Of a DNA stretch of 64,000 bases, positions 60,457-64,000 are shown in pieces. Each line of letters opens with the position of its first letter. Position 1 is the first letter of the stretch. The notes under the pieces were generated by a model. That model ran no database searches. It saw only the letters and a program-made list of their open reading frames with translations, and was not told the origin of the DNA. Origin of the DNA: Cubamyces lactineus (taxonomy: Eukaryota; Basidiomycota; Agaricomycetes; Polyporales; Polyporaceae); contig JACDTU010000018.1 of NCBI GenBank assembly GCA_022376465.1, forward strand, positions 62,001 to 126,000. The letters run 5' to 3'. A program made the translations under genes and the position numbers.

Positions 60457-61491
60457 TCAACTCGTAAACCGCTCGTCCATGTCTTCTGGGCGCAGAGGGC
60501 ACTCCCACGGGTGATGGCCAGGGGCGGTGGCGCGACACCAGACACATCGCCAGTCTCGGCACCACCGGTACTCGTGATCGGGCGACCCACAGACTAGGCA
60601 GCTGCGGCCAATAGGGTGGAGGGACGGCGGGGACTCAGGTCGGGCTGGCGAAGCGTCCATTGGGGCGGGCGAGGTGTCTCTTCGAGCTCTTACGTTACGC
60701 TCGTCGGGGGATGGATCACGGGGCCGACGGCTTCCTGCGGAGACTCTGGTGTGGAACAAGGGCAGATAGGTCCCTTGGCGTCGGGCTTCGCCAGGCACTC
60801 TTCTTGCCGCAGCTGGGAGTTCTCCGGGAGGCGGGGCCGCGTCGTTGATGACCGAGGCCAGTGGCGCCATCCTTGCACGGAATGCGGGGAGTTCAAATGT
60901 CTGTATGAGGAAGTTCCTCCACGTGCGTGTGGTCCGGGCGAGCCGTCGAGTGGTGTTCAAAGAGTGTCTTGCCAACCTCCGTAACTCGTGGGCATGGTGC
61001 CCGACGTTTTCGAGGGCGCGCGCCTGCCGTTCTGCGATGTCGTAGTCCGAGACTTGCCGTTGCTCCTCTTCTTCACCAAACGCCTCATGAAGAGCGTCTA
61101 GAGCGTCCTCTGCGATGTCAGCTGCGTCAACAAGGTTCCCTTCCAGTGCGTCCAGTTCCCGTTGCTCGTTGTAGAGGCATCGGTACTCTCTAAGGAAGTA
61201 CTGCAAGCCTCGCTCGGTGGCATTGACGACCGGGGTAGGGTTGGTGAGGAGCGCACGGAGCAACTGGTTGACGTCGGGGTGCCGGGAGTGGTCTACCAGA
61301 TGAGAGTCTTCGACACCGACCGTGCTGAGGTCCGACGTCGAGGAGGCGGGCGATGGTGACCTAGAGGTGTATTCCGGTGGGGGCGACGAGAGGCGTCTGG
61401 CGAGTGGGGGAGGAATGGGTAGCGGCTGTTGGTTTTCCTGGTCGCTTGCATTGTCGTCAGCGACTTGGGTGCTATAGAGAGGGCGGCCCAT
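60457..61491 (-). CDS. fourth cistron of the Gypsy element: coiled-coil protein with CCHC zinc knuckle
   Basis: The frame has 344 codons from an ATG one base after the stop of the previous small frame (TAGAATG). The same frame is open for 49 more codons upstream, but those overlap the preceding membrane peptide in another phase, so I prefer the inner start. It opens with a Pro/Ser-rich acidic N-terminus, followed by about 110 residues of strongly charged helix (EDALDALHEAFGEEEEQ, HAHELRRLARHSLNTTRRL), a Pro-rich linker, and two Cys/His clusters near the C-terminus. The first, CLVCGSPDHEYRWC, is a perfect CX2CX4HX4C knuckle; the second is CVWCRATAPGHHPWEC. The knuckle suggests RNA binding. Its place after integrase is where env or accessory genes sit. 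It could be a relocated gag-like protein. Confidence 0.75.
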   Translation of the reverse strand: MGRPLYSTQVADDNASDQENQQPLPIPPPLARRLSSPPPEYTSRSPSPASSTSDLSTVGVEDSHLVDHSRHPDVNQLLRALLTNPTPVVNATERGLQYFLREYRCLYNEQRELDALEGNLVDAADIAEDALDALHEAFGEEEEQRQVSDYDIAERQARALENVGHHAHELRRLARHSLNTTRRLARTTRTWRNFLIQTFELPAFRARMAPLASVINDAAPPPGELPAAARRVPGEARRQGTYLPLFHTRVSAGSRRPRDPSPDERNVRARRDTSPAPMDASPARPESPPSLHPIGRSCLVCGSPDHEYRWCRDWRCVWCRATAPGHHPWECPLRPEDMDERFTS

Positions 61492-61492
61492 T

Positions 61493-61681
61493 CTACTCGT
61501 CCCAGCTGGAGTTATTGAGGGTGCGGTCGGCCTGGTCAAGCTTGTCGTTTGCGGGGTCGAGAGGGTCACGGTGTTCGAGAGCAATTTCGAGGATGTTGAT
61601 GGAGAGGCGCAGGTGAGTGGCAATGAAAGCAAGGGCAAGGAGGTAGCCGAGGGTCATGCAGGTGAAGAGCGCGATGATCAT
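61493..61681 (-). CDS. third cistron: 62-residue single-pass membrane peptide
   Basis: The ATG lies five bases after the stop of the preceding cistron (TGA AGCCC ATG), and the frame ends in TAG one base before the ATG of the next. Residues 2-23 are hydrophobic (ALFTCMTLGYLLALAFIA), enough for one membrane helix. The rest is polar and acidic with a possible N-glycosylation site NNSS near the end. No known family is recognised. Confidence 0.6.
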   Translation of the reverse strand: MIIALFTCMTLGYLLALAFIATHLRLSINILEIALEHRDPLDPANDKLDQADRTLNNSSWDE

Positions 61682-61686
61682 GGGCT

Positions 61687-61845
61687 TCACGATCCCCACG
61701 CTGATCGGGATGGGTAGTCACGGCTGTGGAGAGTGTGCTCGATGATGCGGTTGAAGAGGTCGCGGAGGATATACCAGAGAAAGAGGAGGGTGATAGCGAG
61801 GAGGGTGAGGCAGTAGATGGCGAAGAGGATGGCGAGAGAGAGCAT
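61687..61845 (-). CDS. second cistron: 52-residue single-pass membrane peptide
   Basis: The ATG lies six bases after the TAA of the integrase frame. Residues 2-27 form one strongly hydrophobic helix (LAILFAIYCLTLLAITLLFL), followed by a basic/polar tail. The peptide is too short for a classic envelope protein. It is open, begins with ATG and abuts both neighbours, which argues against chance. No relative is known to me. Confidence 0.6.
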   Translation of the reverse strand: MLSLAILFAIYCLTLLAITLLFLWYILRDLFNRIIEHTLHSRDYPSRSAWGS

Positions 61846-61851
61846 TGCAGA

Positions 61852-64000
61852 TTACAGCAGCTTCTTCGCCCTTTTATACCGTTGGAGGATTTCTTTGGCG
61901 TTCGGAATTAGAGCGGACTCGGGTTCCCATGTGTTCTCGGCGCTGGAGTAGCCTTTCCACTTGATTTGGTAGCGGATTCCGCCTCGTGTGGTCTTGTGTC
62001 CGACGATCGCTTCGACCTCATATTCTTCTTCTCCGTCGATAAGGTCAGGTGGTGGCCTCGTGTAGTTCGGTCCGTGGGTGTCGTTTTCCTTGTATGGGGT
62101 GAGGAAGCATGCGTGGAACACGGGGTGTACCTTCCAGTGTTTCGGCAGCTCCAGCCGATAGGTCACGGGTCCAAGTACTTCGGTGATGACAAAGGGGCCT
62201 TCCCGTTTGGGTGCGAGTTTCCGGGATGCGTAAGCGAGCTTGAGGTTCTTCCCTTCAAGCCAGACCTTCTGTCCTTTCTTGAATTGGACGAACTTTCCCT
62301 TGAACCTGTCGCGTATGACGTGTCGAGCTAGCTCGTGGGCTGCTAGGGCTTCGTCTCGGGCCTTCTGGAGGTTCACTAGCCGTTCTTGTACTGTCGGGGT
62401 GTTGGTCTTGGGGTATGCGATAGGAATCAGTGTCGGTTCGTACCCCATCATGAGGTAGAATGGTGATGCATTCCGTGCTGAGTGGGTCCGTTGATTGTGT
62501 GCGACTTCTGCGTCGACAAGGTGTTCCGCCCATTCGTCCGGTCGACCTTCGCAGAATATCCTGAGGTAGACTTCCAGTTCTTGATTCACTCGTTCCGTTT
62601 GTCCGTCGGTCTGCGGGTGATACGCGGTAGACGGGGAAAGGGTGATGCCTAAGAGTCTTCCTAGTTCGCGAGTGACGTTGGATACGAATTGTGGCCCTCG
62701 GTCGGATATGATCTTGCTGGGTAGTCCAAAGCGTCGGTAGACATGCCGGTGGTAAAGCGCCGCTGTGCCGATTGCGTCGATCGTCTTCTTGCATGGTGCG
62801 AAAATCACCCCCTTCGTAAGGCCATGGTCGACCACGACCAGAATACTATCGTAGCCGTGGGATTCGGGGAGATCGGTGATGAGATCCATCGCGACGTTCT
62901 GGAATGGCCGAGTAACATCGTCAGCGGGGATTGGTTGTGGGGGCGGGGTGGTCGGGTGTGTGTTTGGCTTGTTCTGCTGGCATGTGGCACAGCCTTCGAC
63001 GTATCGGGATACCATGGCATACATGCCGGGCCACCAGTATGACCGCCGTATCAGTTCTAGAGTCTTGAATTTCCCAGGGTGTCCGGCTGCCGGGGAGTCG
63101 TGGTGTTGACTGATCAGGTCTCGTCGCAGGGCTTCGTCGGCCGGTACGTAGCATCGGTTCTTGTAGAAGATTAAGCCATCTCGTTCTTGCCAATCGGTGA
63201 GTGCACTTCTGATCGGGGGTGGTCCGTCGTGTTGGATGGCAGCAAGTGCGTCGCAAAAGAGTCTGTCTTGCGTGGCCAAATGTCGGAACCTCGGTGCCAG
63301 TCGGGTGTCCACTAGCCGTACGAAGAGGTTGTCAGGTAGCATGGTTCGTTCCGTATTGTCGTCTTCTGATCCTTGTCGGTGATCGGGTCTTCGGGATAGC
63401 GCATCCGATTGTACCATTGCCGTGCCGGGGGTATGTACGAGTTGGATGTCGAACTGGGAGAGAAAGAGGGCCCATCGTGCTTGTCGTCTGTTCAGTTGTT
63501 GCGGGTTGCGCCAGTAGGTGAGGTTCTTGTGGTCGGATAGGATCGTAACCGGGTGCCCTGATCCTTCGAGGTAGTGTCGCCAGGCCTTCAGGGCTCGAAT
63601 GATGCCAAGTAGTTCTCGGTCATAGATTTCGTAGTTCCGTTCCGCTTCGGTGAATCCTTCGGATAGATACGCGCACGGGTGCAGGTCGCCGTTGGCGTCT
63701 CGTTGTCGGAGTACTGCCCCTGTGGCCCATTGCGAGGCGTCGGATTCGACGACAAAGGGTTTGCTAATGTCGGGCATTTGCAGCACGGGGGCCGTCGCGA
63801 ATCGTTGCTTCAGCATGTCGAAGGCCTTCTGGCATTCCGTTGTCCATTCCCATTTGGCGTCTTTCTTGGTGAGGGCGTTCAGCGGTCGCGCGATCTCCGA
63901 GAAGTGGTCGATGAATCGTCGGTAAAAGTTGCCGAATCCAAGGAACGATCGAACGTCCTTGACGGTTGTCGGTTCTGGCCAGTCGAGTATTCCCTTTATC
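61852..64000 (-). CDS. Ty3/Gypsy pol polyprotein: end of RT, RNase H, integrase, chromodomain (partial)
   Basis: The frame is open from the right edge of the window to TAA at 61852, about 715 residues without a break. At the edge the thumb of the reverse transcriptase is seen ([14 protein letters not shown]). RNase H follows ([40 protein letters not shown]). The integrase has the HHCC zinc-binding domain ([22 protein letters not shown]) near 63.0-63.1 kb and the DDE core ([18 protein letters not shown], and E in [10 protein letters not shown]) over about 62.95-62.5 kb. The GPF/Y region (KREGPFVI) follows, and a chromodomain at 61855-62022 ([21 protein letters not shown]) closes the protein. 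A chromodomain places the element among the chromoviruses and would guide integration to marked chromatin. The catalytic residues are intact, so the copy may be young. The start lies outside the window. Confidence 0.96.
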   Translation of the reverse strand, partial: IKGILDWPEPTTVKDVRSFLGFGNFYRRFIDHFSEIARPLNALTKKDAKWEWTTECQKAFDMLKQRFATAPVLQMPDISKPFVVESDASQWATGAVLRQRDANGDLHPCAYLSEGFTEAERNYEIYDRELLGIIRALKAWRHYLEGSGHPVTILSDHKNLTYWRNPQQLNRRQARWALFLSQFDIQLVHTPGTAMVQSDALSRRPDHRQGSEDDNTERTMLPDNLFVRLVDTRLAPRFRHLATQDRLFCDALAAIQHDGPPPIRSALTDWQERDGLIFYKNRCYVPADEALRRDLISQHHDSPAAGHPGKFKTLELIRRSYWWPGMYAMVSRYVEGCATCQQNKPNTHPTTPPPQPIPADDVTRPFQNVAMDLITDLPESHGYDSILVVVDHGLTKGVIFAPCKKTIDAIGTAALYHRHVYRRFGLPSKIISDRGPQFVSNVTRELGRLLGITLSPSTAYHPQTDGQTERVNQELEVYLRIFCEGRPDEWAEHLVDAEVAHNQRTHSARNASPFYLMMGYEPTLIPIAYPKTNTPTVQERLVNLQKARDEALAAHELARHVIRDRFKGKFVQFKKGQKVWLEGKNLKLAYASRKLAPKREGPFVITEVLGPVTYRLELPKHWKVHPVFHACFLTPYKENDTHGPNYTRPPPDLIDGEEEYEVEAIVGHKTTRGGIRYQIKWKGYSSAENTWEPESALIPNAKEILQRYKRAKKLL

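Noticed and set aside
61852..63816. Plus-strand frames opposite the pol gene (for example 61966-62331 and 62743-63042)
   Set aside because: They are antisense shadows of a clearly coding minus-strand polyprotein.

Overview
The window looks like nuclear DNA of a basidiomycete fungus (Agaricomycetes likely). The signs are many short introns of about 45-65 bases with GT..AG ends, two intron-bearing nuclear tRNA genes, a Btn1/CLN3 gene, a basidiomycete-type conserved protein with an ALPERGCPGRTY motif, and Ty3/Gypsy retrotransposons whose integrase ends in a chromodomain. Nothing bacterial is seen.

Layout: (1) 1-13.1 kb is gene-poor, GC-rich DNA with no gene I can defend and a cluster of simple repeats at 9.5-11.5 kb. 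(2) 13.19-14.50 kb holds one two-exon conserved gene behind a pyrimidine-rich leader with a five-codon upstream ORF. (3) 14.5-23.9 kb again shows no convincing gene. (4) 23.9-26.9 kb holds tRNA-Asp(GTC), an eleven-exon BTN1 (CLN3) gene and tRNA-Pro(AGG), all on the minus strand. (5) 27.2-50.0 kb is the most interesting part: nine related multi-exon genes alternate in strict minus/plus order, forming four divergent two-gene cassettes plus one orphan minus gene. All nine share the phase of exon 1 and a 64-nt exon 2; a 13-nt microexon is seen in at least four. The plus type (about 408 residues in copy 1) has long helical stretches around a central hydrophobic segment. The minus type is a paralogue with a shorter and less regular hydrophobic part. 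That architecture, in two paralogous components made side by side, resembles binary alpha-helical pore-forming proteins of the XaxAB/YaxAB and ClyA kind. This is an inference from architecture, not a proven identity. (6) 51.1-64.0 kb is nested retrotransposon DNA: a plus-strand Gypsy gag-protease frame with two in-frame TGA codons that breaks off before its reverse transcriptase, then a TTCGCAG-rich stretch with an 843-codon minus-strand frame, then a minus-strand Gypsy element whose 3' LTR interrupts that frame and whose pol runs off the right edge.

The right-hand element carries three further frames after its integrase, separated from each other by a few bases: two tiny membrane peptides and a coiled-coil/zinc-knuckle protein. 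Retrotransposon activity probably ended the gene array on the right, because the fifth minus gene lacks its divergent partner exactly where transposon DNA begins.
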